Assembly (NCBI GenBank): GCA_001599815.1
Contig: BCIA01000007.1
Location: 124,001 to 188,000, forward strand
DNA from: Furcasterigmium furcatum
Lineage: Eukaryota; Ascomycota; Sordariomycetes; Glomerellales; Plectosphaerellaceae
Direction: 5' to 3'
Length of the DNA: 64,000 nucleotides
Of the stretch, positions 23,015 through 31,819 are shown piece after piece (position 1 is the stretch's first letter; the number at the start of each line of letters is the position of its first letter). The notes under the pieces are model-generated. The model ran no database searches. It was not told the DNA's origin and was given only the letters and a program-made list of their open reading frames with translations. The position numbers and the translations under genes were made by a program.

Positions 23015-24928
23015 CGTCTTGAAAGGTGAAGCCCTGCGGTTCTCTCGCCTCCGAGCTCATCGTGTTCTCGGAGGGAACACGCGCTAACTGGCAAGGCAGC
23101 CCGGCAGACGAGGTCGACAGCAGCAGCAGCAGTCAGTGGGCTCCCCGTCGGAGCGGGAAGCGAAGAGAAAGAAGGCCTGGAAAGCCCAAGAGAGGGGCTG
23201 GATATTGTCCAGCACTCCAGCACACGGCCACTGCTGCACACTACTCGGACCAGATGGGGTGACTGGAACAGTAACCACGTAATCGCTCGCGATTCGCCGG
23301 CTCGATGCTACCGGAACGGTCGTTTTGATTGCGAACCGAGGAGATGGACATCGAGACAGGCGCATGTATCACATGTATCATGGTATCGGGAAGAAAGAGA
23401 GGAACTCTGTAAGGCGTAATTACTCGGGCGCTTGGTGACTTTTTCTACTTGGGCTCAACTACGAAAAGTTGGCCCCCTACTACTGGACGGCGGGCTGCCA
23501 GATCCTGGCACGCAAAAGAGCGAGGGGCAGCGGTGGTGCGTGAGTGCTGAGAGCACGCAGCCAGCCGGCGATGCAGACAGGGAGCGTCATCCTGAGGGGC
23601 TCGGGCAGGGCCTCCCACTTTTTCCTGCAAAGCCGTCATGCAAAGCTGCCCGGCTGGCAGGCATCGGTGTGCTTATCGGATATGCCAGCGTTACCACGAC
23701 AAGGGGATTCTGGCGACGAATGAGGAAATGTCGGCAGCCAGCCAAGGAGGCTTCTCCATGGCATACACCCAGCTGCGTGGCGAGAGCCTGAGAAATCCAG
23801 AGTACTGTATGTTTTCCGTCCGTGGAGCGGTGCGGCACGAGGCCGTCATGATGTCTTGCTGCGCCCGTCCTCTTCCCCCTTCCCGTGCAGAAATTTCTCT
23901 CAGCACGGGCCGAGAACGGCAAGAGACCCGTACCTTGAACAGGGCTCGTTGCTGCTGAACGCCCCCTCGCGGCAGGGGATCAGCATGGGACAGACTTCCA
24001 GAAGGAGGGCCAGGGGTGAAGACCTGCTGCCTCGTCGGTTTCTGGTGGGATGGGCCGGGGGACTAGCCCCGCCTAAGAACCAGCCCCTGGCGGACCGACC
24101 CCTCCAACCCTCCTCTCCTTATTCTCCATCTGAAGGGCGAACAGCCGCCAATGAGCCACGGCAAGCGCACAGACTCCCGCACAACCCTGAGGGAGGGGCC
24201 GAGTGTGAATGCTGCAACGCATCTCGATATGTAGCTGGCAGTAGGATGGCACCGTCCCAGTCCGTCCGGTGAATAGAGCTGGTACAATGTCGACGACTCC
24301 TTGGGATGCGACCATCCTCTCCCGGCCGCGCCAGGACGGACGAGGTGGCGATGTAGCCCTCGTGACAACGAATGAACGAACCGGCAAGGGCCGAGTGACC
24401 CTTGACCCCTGCGGCAGAGTCTTGGTGCCCGTGTCAGTCAGTATCCACAGCCGAAGGAGCGGAGTCTTCTCCTGCATGGTCAGCGCACCAAATTGCTGCT
24501 CAATGCTTTGAGGATCCCGCTTCGTGGCCGGCGAGAAAATAGTTGATTGGTTCACTGACAGCGGTCGTCTCGAAGAAGCAGAGTGAAATTGAGTAACCTG
24601 CTGATCACGACGGCCGAGAAATCCGTCCGCAGCCATTGCATTCCACACCATGAGCTTCGTACTGCGTGTCTCATGCCACCGAAGACTTTTGTCAAGGCTA
24701 AAAGAACAGGGAAAAGAGAAACCAGGACCAGGCGTCCTGCATGCGTGGGGTATCGTGAGTTAAGTAGGTCGCCACGCCGTCGGCCCGTCCCTTGGGTGCC
24801 GGACCGTCGGTAAGTGAAATGCGACCCAGGCATGTGGTGTCTGGCAGATCATTCATTGCGTACACGGACCGTGGACGGCCACATCAGTGCTGGGGGCAGC
24901 GTGTTCGGTCTGTACCGAGGAATGCGCC
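23015..24928. other. Intergenic region between convergent genes
   Basis: About 1.9 kb between two convergent genes. It contains a short CAG trinucleotide run near 23116-23132 and several overlapping open frames of no recognisable family. I see no gene, RNA or repeat that I can support; it likely holds two 3' untranslated regions. Confidence 0.5.
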
Positions 24929-25541
24929 CTACGACATGGCCGCCGCGGCGTCCGCAAAAGTGCCCACCAATGGCTCGTCTGACTCGGACTTGACGGACGG
25001 CGCTTTGGGGTGTGGCTCGGGCGCATCGTCCAGCCAGTCGACCTGGACACCAGTCGTGCCGCGGCCCATGTCCTGGCCGTCTTCCTTGTCAGAGAGCTTC
25101 GAGAGAAGATGCTGGTATCGGACGATGCGGGCTTCCTGGCCTGCATATGCAAAGGACGCAGGGACGGGTCGGCCGGTAGAGTCTGGCGGGGCGATTTCGA
25201 AGACGTCGACCATGTTGCTGAGACAAAGAGTCAGCACGTCACCAGCACCCGAGGGCTCGAATCCTCCCATCGAGGAAGGCAACTTACTCGGACGTTTTGG
25301 CCACGACTCTCTGGAGAGCCTCGTTCTCGCGCTGGGCCTCAACAGGGTCCTCCTGCCCATTCATGGACTGGTCCCCGAAGCTGCCATAGTGTAGCGCATT
25401 GGGGTCGTCATAAAGGAGCCGCGACTCTTCGTCCTAAAGTCGTTGAAATGTGAGTATGACTCGCCGAAGGCGGGGAGAGGGATCACGGACATCCTCAGAG
25501 ACATCTCTGTTCCTCCCGAGACAGGAGGAACAAGCTCCCAT
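24929..25541 (-). CDS. MEH1: Meh1/Ego1-LAMTOR1-type vacuolar/lysosomal adaptor
   Basis: Likely membrane anchor of the EGO/Ragulator complex, which tethers Rag-type GTPases to the vacuole for TORC1 control. Three exons: 25541-25491, 25433-25288 and 25217-24929, giving 161 aa. The first exon is 17 codons and starts MGACSSCLGR: Gly2 suits N-myristoylation, and Cys4 and Cys7 suit palmitoylation, as in LAMTOR1. The second exon carries the family's acidic DEESRLLYDDPN stretch followed by a GSFGDQ-like segment, and the third carries NMVDVFEI and ARIVRYQHLLSKL helices. Intron 1 (25434-25490) uses a GTCCGT donor and a TTTAG acceptor; intron 2 (25218-25287) is GTAAGT...CTCAG. Because exon 1 is tiny, automated annotation may start this gene in the wrong place. 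Family assignment is from recalled alignment and fits well. Confidence 0.85.
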
Positions 25542-26601
25542 CTCGAGTGCGCTCGTCGGAGGGCGAAGCTGTATTTATTGCGATCTTGACGCTGTGGGAT
25601 ATCGCTTCATCGGGCGGCCGTCGGTGCGCAATGGCGAAAGGCGCAGTCGTTCGTCAGATAAGCTGTTGATCAAGGAGCGGGATGGATCTTGCGATCTCGC
25701 GACGGAAATTGTGATGGCAACATGCTTCCGAATAGAGAAAGCGGTCAAAGCGCAATGAATGACTAAGCATGGCCATCCACGGCGCCGGTCAAACTTAAAG
25801 CCGATCAGGGGCAATCGGGGAGAGGGCAGACAATCCGACCTCCCCATGACTTTTGCTTGAAGTTGAAGTGTTCAAATGAAACATCCCATCCGCTCAATCA
25901 CTTGGTATTGATTATGCATTCGTACAAAGCTACATTCATTCAACCCATAAACTCCTGGCCTCCTTTGGTAGGCGCAGAAGAGGACGATCCTTGACTCGAC
26001 ATCCCTCGGACTATCCCTTCCCCTGGCTTCCGACGTTCTGCGCCCAGCCCAAGTCTGTGGCTTTGGGACCTGAATGTTGTGGGCGAGCAAGCGCTCGGCT
26101 GTGTCGTGTGATGCACTCATTTCTCTGAGAATCAGGCCCTCTTGGGATCGGGCGAGACGATGGACGAGATCGCGTTCTTCACGCCATGTGAGGCTTCGCT
26201 GAAGTCCTGGATGGGTTCCTCATCCCTCTCCCTCCCCTTAGCCCCCAGGTGGGTTTTATCAGGGACACCAACTGCTCATGAGCCTTCCACCACGCCGATG
26301 TGTCCCTTTCCTCCCTGAAGGGTCGCGAATTGTGCAGATATGGTTCCCTCCGAACCTCTCCTGCCAGCACCATGGCCTCAATATCCTCCCCTGTGTTCCT
26401 GGGCGTCCGGGAGGGCGGACTAGGAGCTTTACTTCCTAGAAATCGTAGCTGAAGAAGTTCCGGATACCCTCTGGACATATTTCTTCTAGATATAAGAAGG
26501 CTCTTACCCTTCTCTCTAACAGCAGTCTCCAGAAGCCAACTCATCACAACCATTTCCCGGCTTTCCTTCACCTTCCCTTCACCTTCTCTTCCCTTACCAT
26601 C
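25542..26601. other. Divergent promoter region
   Basis: About 1.06 kb between the LAMTOR1-like gene (leftward) and the secreted repeat protein (rightward). No coding region is supported. The last 60 bases before 26602 are pyrimidine-rich (repeated CTTCCCTTCACC-type units), a common leader composition upstream of ascomycete start codons. Confidence 0.5.
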
Positions 26602-28106
26602 ATGCTCCCCTCGACACTCTTCCTACTGCCACTGGCAGGCGTGGCGCTTGGCCGGCCAGACGGACTGCGCGCGCGATCTTACCCGAACCCCAACACTTGC
26701 GCATGCCCTCCTGAGGGAGGCTCGGGACAGTACGAGACAGTCCGCTCACCGGCTACCACCATCCGAGAAACCGTCACGGAATGCATCACGGTCACCGCAC
26801 CTGCGCCGACGCAGATCATCTACGAGAGCATCAGGCAAGATGGCGGCGGCGAGACGGGCGGTTATGGCGAAGAATATGTGACCATCATCAGAACCATCAA
26901 GAAAGGAGACGACGGCAAGACGAAGGAGGGCTACCACCACGGCCAACCCACGAAGACTGTCCGCGATGGCTACGGAGGCGGTGACGCAGCGGAGACTACC
27001 ACGCGGACACGGCGTGTTCATGAAACATATCCTCCTCCCAGCCATGGTGGTGGATATGACTCGGGGTATCATCACGGTGGCAGCGACGACGACCATGAGC
27101 ACTCCGGTGGAGATGACTATTACGGTGGTCATGACGGGTCTGACAGCAACGGAAACGAGGAGACCGGCTACGGTGACGGTGGCGATGGTGGCGATGGTGG
27201 TGAAAATGGCTATGGAGACGGCGGCCACGGAGGCGGCAAGGACGACGGCAAGGACGACGGCAAGGANNNNNNNNNNNNNNNNNNNNNNNNNNNNNNNNNN
27301 NNNNNNNNNNNNNNNNNNNNNNNNNNNNNNNNNNNNNNNNNNNNNNNNNNNNNNNNNNNNNNNNNNNNNNNNNNNNNNNNNNNNNNNNNNNNNNNNNNNN
27401 NNNNNNNNNNNNNNNNNNNNNNNNNNNNNNNNNNNNNNNNNNNNNNNNNNNNNNNNNNNNNNNNNNNNNNNNNNNNNNNNNNNNNNNNNNNNNNNNNNNN
27501 NNNNNNNNNNNNNNNNNNNNNNNNNNNNNNNGGAAGGACGACGGCAAGGGGAAGGACGACGGCAAGGGGAAGGATGACGGTAAGGATGACGGCAAAGGCA
27601 AGGATGACGGCAAGGGCAAAGACGACAGCAGCTGGGAAGACTCGGACGACTACAACGACCAGCCTACTTACCCATACCCCTCCGACGACAACGAGTACGA
27701 GGAGACGCCGCACGACTGCTCCTATCAACAACCCGGCGAGCCTTGCGTCACGACCATCACGAGCGGCACCTTGACCGAGTCCCACACTCTCTGGCCATTC
27801 CCCGAGCCGACTCACGTTTACCCTGCCGAGTCCACGGTCACATCCGGCTGCAGCCTCAGCACCAAGGTCGTCACCACCTATAAAACCGTTGTGTCGACCA
27901 CCAGGGTTTCGTCTCCCGCACCCACCCAACTCGAATATGTCACGAGCGCTGGTGCCGAGACGGGGAGTAGCTCGGCATACAACTCCGCCAACAGCACTGC
28001 CACGACTGTCACCCCCGCAGCGGTCGAGTCGGGCACGTACCTGCACTACGCCAAGCGCGAGCCCAAGGGTCGGAAGCCATCGTTCTTCGGCTCCAGGTGG
28101 TGGTAA
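26602..28106 (+). CDS. Secreted Gly/Asp/Lys-rich repeat protein (interrupted by gap)
   Basis: Starts with a clear signal peptide (MLPSTLFLLPLAGVALG), so it should be secreted or a cell-wall protein. A Cys-containing N-terminal part with Thr-rich TECITVTAPAPTQ-like sequence leads into a Gly/His/Asp-rich region, then tandem KDDGKG units (lysine-aspartate repeats) broken by 265 Ns (27267-27531). After the gap the reading frame is a different one (it resumes as KDDGKGKDDG), so the nominal gap length is not the real one or something is missing. The C-terminal part has Thr/Ser-rich TYKTVVSTTRVSSPAPTQ, echoing the N-terminal part, and ends with a KR dibasic site followed by a 15-residue basic tail. 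No GPI signal is seen. The family is not recognised; a structural or adhesin-like wall role is a guess. Confidence 0.75.
27232..27620 (+). repeat. Tandem repeat encoding KDDGKG units
   Basis: Short in-frame units of about 12-18 nt (GGCAAGGACGAC and variants with GGGAAG inserted) flank both sides of the run of Ns. The repeat probably continues through the gap and is the reason the assembly broke there. Confidence 0.85.
27267..27531. other. Assembly gap (265 N)
   Basis: A run of 265 N bases inside the tandem repeat of the secreted protein. The reading frames on the two sides do not agree across 265 bases, so the run length is an estimate or placeholder. Confidence 0.99.
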
Positions 28107-28421
28107 GGCTGGTGTGTCAGGGCGGGACTGGCGACGGTGCACGGATGGCTTTCTTCTCATCCGTGGCCTCTTTTTCTTTTCCCATTTTGTTGACTACGAG
28201 ACTTGACATAATTGTAATATCCGCAGAGACATAGACAGACAGGTAACCGCCATTTAGTAATGGCATAATTGAGCATAATGTTGCGGCGAATTGGTTCAGC
28301 GGTTTCAGTAACTCGCCGCCTTGCTGCTCGGACATGAATTTCTACAACATCTTACACGAGGCCTACCCGCCTGGACCGCTAGTTGGAACATTGATTCAAG
28401 ATTTGTTGCGTGAGGGCAGAC
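28107..28421. other. 3' intergenic region of convergent genes
   Basis: A stretch of 315 bases between the stop codons of the secreted repeat protein and the ZNF830-like gene. It is more AT-rich than the surroundings and contains TTGTAATAT-like sequence; it probably holds both 3' untranslated regions. Nothing else is seen. Confidence 0.5.
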
Positions 28422-29504
28422 TCACGCACGACGCCTAAAGCCCATAAAGTCATCGTCATCGTCATCGTCCTCTTCGTCGTCTTCTTCGTCGTCCTCCTCG
28501 CCGTCCCCGTCCGCCTCATTCCGCGGTACATCCCCCGCGTCAGGCGCCGTTTCTCCGCTCGTGCCAGGCGCCTTCTCTTGAGCGCGTAACGCCTCTCTCC
28601 TTTCCTTCAACTTCCGCACCCTGGCCTCGAGCTCTTCCATCTCCTCAAACTCTGTTTCCAGCGCTCTCGTCGCGTCTTCCTTCTCGTCCGCCAGATCCTT
28701 CTCGGCCGCAAGCCTCCTGCTCTCGCGGGCCTCTTCTTCCGACCTGGCGGCGGCGGCATGCTCATTCGCGGTCATGGCTGGGGCCGAGATCACGGCATCC
28801 TCGGAGAAGGGCACGCTGGTGGCCGCAATGTCCGCCTCGAACGCCGCCCACTCGTCCTCATTGACCTGTTCTGACGGCTTTGCGGCTGCCGCAGAAGTCG
28901 GCTCGACCTGTCTTTGTGGCGTGTTCTCCCCCCTGGGCTCCTCCACGATGAGCGGGGAAGGGCCCAGAGAGGTCGAGCCCGACAAGGCTCGTTCCCTGTG
29001 GTGTGGCGTCGCCGGCCGCGACGGGATCTGGAGCTCAATGCCCTGGCTCGGCGTTGCAGATGCTCTTCGAGCTAAAGAAGGTGGTGTGTGGGTATGTCTG
29101 GACGCAGAGTCCTTCAGGGTCTTCTCGCTGGCGCCGCTACTGCTCGAGCCGGAGCGGGCCGGTTCGTTCATGTCGGTCCTGCTCCGTTTCTTCCGTACGG
29201 CGTCGTCGTCCATCTCTGCATGTTCGGGCTCCGAGTCTGAGCCGTGCTTGCGCTTGTTTGTCTGCGGGGCAATGTCGGAGGGGTTGTCGGGATGGCCATT
29301 TGTTGGCGGCGGCGGCGGCCTCGACTTTTGCGCGCTCTGGCGGTGCTGGGGACTTTTAAGGTGTTGCTCCCAGAGTGATTCAGTCTTGATTGGCTCGTGG
29401 CATAATGTGCAGAGCAGCTTGCCGGCGTCGGAATATGCTGCGAATGGGTGGTCGATGCGTCGGGCAGCTCGTTGCTGACGAAGGAGAGCCCTTGCATCGG
29501 TCAT
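28422..29504 (-). CDS. ZNF830/CCDC16-like C2H2 zinc-finger nuclear protein
   Basis: A 360-residue single-exon protein. The open frame extends further upstream, but the ATG at 29504 begins MTDARALLRQQRAARRI, directly before the finger, and fits the family start. A matrin/U1-type C2H2 finger lies at about residues 25-50 (LCTLCHEPIKTESLWEQHL, then the second His in SPQH). After it come a long low-complexity, Ser/Pro-rich region with KKRSR basic patches, a conserved WAAFEADIA block, a coiled coil of about 80 residues rich in Glu/Arg (LETEFEEMEELEARVRKLKE), and an acidic tail of Asp/Glu ending FMGFRRRA. This order matches ZNF830, which in animals is linked to pre-mRNA splicing complexes and genome stability. 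It is head-to-head with MED7, with 460 bp between starts. Confidence 0.82.
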   Translation of the reverse strand: MTDARALLRQQRAARRIDHPFAAYSDAGKLLCTLCHEPIKTESLWEQHLKSPQHRQSAQKSRPPPPPTNGHPDNPSDIAPQTNKRKHGSDSEPEHAEMDDDAVRKKRSRTDMNEPARSGSSSSGASEKTLKDSASRHTHTPPSLARRASATPSQGIELQIPSRPATPHHRERALSGSTSLGPSPLIVEEPRGENTPQRQVEPTSAAAAKPSEQVNEDEWAAFEADIAATSVPFSEDAVISAPAMTANEHAAAARSEEEARESRRLAAEKDLADEKEDATRALETEFEEMEELEARVRKLKERREALRAQEKAPGTSGETAPDAGDVPRNEADGDGEEDDEEDDEEDDDDDDDFMGFRRRA

Positions 29505-29964
29505 CACGTCGACAGGAGGCGTTCCGAGAGTGGAAAAGTGGCGGTGATGGGGGAACAGGCTTGAAGGATATCCAGGTGGCACGCAGACGACGGAAATTCG
29601 AGAGAGTGTGAGTTGAAACTGGGGAGTTCGTGGCTTTGAGTGTGGAAGGTTTTCGCAACGAGATGTCGAGGTACAGTTGAGCTCCCGAGTCGCTAGTCCT
29701 GTTTGGGTAAAGTGTCCTAGATCCTCTGGCAGGTCGTGGTGGGTGGGTGTCACCAGTGAATCAGTCCCCCTCCACGACCGTGAAAGCATCCCTGTCGATC
29801 CAAAACCTCGGCCTCCAGATCTTCCTGGGCACCACCGGCGACACAACCAACCATCCAGAGTGGTCGAAATGCGCCCTGGGTCCCGCGAAGCGACAACCAT
29901 TTCTGGATCATAGGCGCTTCTAGCCTGGCTCTCGACGCCGCTACGTGTGCAGACCTCAATCACC
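29505..29964. promoter_or_regulatory. Shared divergent promoter of ZNF830-like gene and MED7
   Basis: 460 bp between two head-to-head start codons, so both promoters must overlap here unless leaders extend into neighbours. No TATA box or named factor site was recognised. An open frame running leftward through it is in frame with the ZNF830-like gene but does not look coding. Confidence 0.5.
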
Positions 29965-30837
29965 ATGGCCGATCCCAACGAGCAGCTGTCGCAGAAGGCG
30001 ATTGCCTCGCAGTTCCCGAACCCTCCGCCTTTCTGGAGGCACTTCACCGCCGAGAATGTTGGCCGCATGCAAGAATTGCGCGCGACACACGCCAGCGTCC
30101 AGGGCAGCGGCTCCGCGAAAGACCTTCCCGCGCGGTTAGCAGACGTGCCAGACGATCTTCTCAACCTCCAACCGCCCGCTGAGCCGGAAGCAAGGACCTG
30201 GAAGGTCCTCGGGGGTGCCTACAGCGTGCGTGGAACTTGCCTCGAAGTTCCTACGTGTGCTTCTGCTGACTGTGCTGCAGCTCGACGACAAGCTCCCTTC
30301 CCTAGAGGAGACGAGCATCCAGCGTCTCGCACCAGCCTATAACGAAGAGAGGGACGGGAAGCACCTGGATCGCGCGCTCGAGCTCAAGCGCATGGCCAAG
30401 TCCCTGATGCTGAACTTCCTCGAGCTCATCGGCATCATGAGCATCACGCCCGAAGACGTCAGTTTCCCACATGGCCGCGGAGGAGCGTTCGCTAACACCC
30501 TTGACAGGCTGCATCCAAGCTCGACGACCTACGAACCATCCTCATGAATTTCCACCACGTTCTCAACGAGTACCGACCTCACCAAGCCCGCGAGTCGGCC
30601 ATTGCCCTCATGCAGTCCCACCTCGATCGCACGCGAGCCGAAACGGCAGCCATACGAGCCCAAGTCGACAAGGCAAAGCGGGTGCTTGAGGGTCTGGGGA
30701 GCCTGGAAATCCCTGCTGACCAGCAAGGCGACACGAAGCTGGCCGCGGCCGCAGAGCCTCCAGTGGACGACATCGAACGACGGCGCCATGTCAGGGAGGC
30801 AGAGGTGTGGGCAACGGCTGACACAATGTTTGCTTGA
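29965..30837 (+). CDS. MED7: Mediator complex subunit 7
   Basis: Subunit of the Mediator middle module, which links activators to RNA polymerase II. Three exons: 29965-30225, 30281-30457 and 30508-30837, totalling 255 aa. The introns are GTGCGT...TGCAG (55 nt, with a CTGAC branch site) and GTCAGT...GACAG (50 nt), both phase 0. The N-terminus has the family's FPNPPPFWRHFT block, followed by a PPAEP segment, a helical LKRMAKSLMLNFLELIGIM region and LRTILMNFHHVLNEYRPHQA, the classic Med7 hinge and helix. The rest is coiled-coil that pairs with Med21 in known structures. Length and motif order agree with fungal MED7. Confidence 0.93.
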
Positions 30838-31084
30838 GGCGCTGCCGCAAGGCGTGCAGGGCAAGGACAATACCACGCCGGTATTCATGTTCGACGAGGC
30901 CGCATTTACAACAGATGATACCCATTTCTTATCATACCGGGGCAGACTATTAATTGGGCGTTTGGTTGGTGTAGAAGGGCGCCAAAATACACAGGGAGAG
31001 ACTCGGTCCATGTCCCAATTTCATCATTGCTCGCTCGCTTCCGTTGCTCCATCCCAAAGCCTTCTCCTCTCCTTCATATGCTTA

Positions 31085-31258
31085 CTACATCAGCGTGCAT
31101 GGGATGGGGATGCAGCAGCACGAGCAGCCATCGCATTCGAGACATTTGGTCTTGCCGCCAGTGGCGTCAGCTGGCTTGACGACACTCTCCGCGATGGAAG
31201 TTGCAGCGCTGCCTGGGCCGCTCCGGTTGACAAGCCCTCCTTTCGAACCACAGGCCAT
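31085..31258 (-). CDS. 57-residue Cys-rich small protein (candidate)
   Basis: A short frame from the ATG at 31258 to TAG at 31087-31085. The N-terminal 38 residues have a single Cys and are Gly/Ala/Ser-rich; the C-terminus packs seven Cys into about 16 residues (KCLECDGCSCCCIPIPC). Immediately upstream is a well-formed intron in the presumed leader: a GTAAGT donor near 31318 and an ACATAG acceptor ending four bases before the start codon, with a CTGAA branch-like site. The Cys cluster resembles small metal-binding or lipid-anchored proteins; a metallothionein-like role is inference only. It lies in the gap between convergent MED7 and bye1, where automated callers would usually see nothing. 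The plus strand also carries an open frame here, but it lacks a plausible product. Confidence 0.6.
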   Translation of the reverse strand: MACGSKGGLVNRSGPGSAATSIAESVVKPADATGGKTKCLECDGCSCCCIPIPCTLM

Positions 31259-31819
31259 GTTCTATGTCGATGTCCTTCAGTACACGGTCCGTTCACCGCA
31301 GCCACAAGGGCAACTTACGTTGAAATAGGAGATGAAGGATCGGAAGCTAGGTTTAACCGTCAGTTCAGATGGCCTGGAGAGAAGGCTGGACAGGAGGAAA
31401 TGCTAGACAGGACTCTTTGAATGTTTATCGTGGGAACGACGAGTCTGTTGAAGCCGGGAGGTACCAAGGCGCGGAGTGACCAGGTTGCGCCACATGCGCC
31501 TCTGCCTGTCGTCATTGATGAGGCTCAGCGGTTTCATGTCGCATATCAGCCACAAGCAGACATGGACATCACGAGACCAGTCACCAACAAGCACAAACGA
31601 GCATGAGAATCTCCATTGCATTGATCTGCATTAATCCCGAACGCCGTGACCTGACCTGGGGTGCCCAAGCTAGTTACTCCTTGACCCCTTGGAGCCAGAG
31701 GAGCCAGCACCGTACTGGGGAGAAGGCTCGTCGTCCGCTATACATAAATGGCGGGCGGGTTTCGATGGCCCGCGAATATCAGACAGCAGGGATGGGTCAT
31801 TCTTCCCTGGAAACGACAA
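31259..31819. other. Region between small Cys-rich gene and bye1 3' end
   Basis: About 560 bp. The left part probably contains the spliced 5' leader and promoter of the small Cys-rich gene; the right part is the 3' end of bye1. No further gene is supported. Confidence 0.45.

Noticed and set aside
25250..25270. GGCTCGAATCC resembling a tRNA B box
   Set aside because: It lies inside a spliced intron of the LAMTOR1-like gene; no matching A box, acceptor stem or cloverleaf could be formed.
26746..27228. Minus-strand open frame opposite the secreted repeat protein
   Set aside because: It is a composition-driven shadow of Gly/Asp codon repeats; the plus strand has a signal peptide and stop in a sensible place.
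27532..27620. Regular repeats as a possible CRISPR-like array
   Set aside because: Units are contiguous in-frame codon repeats without spacers, in a eukaryotic coding region.
29505..30164. Long N-terminal extension of the ZNF830-like open frame
   Set aside because: It would cover the divergent MED7 start region on the other strand, has no domain, and the ATG at 29504 fits the family start just before the zinc finger.
30602..31420. 272-codon plus-strand open frame after MED7
   Set aside because: It overlaps the last MED7 exon in another frame and has no domain; the downstream part is the reverse of the small Cys-rich candidate.
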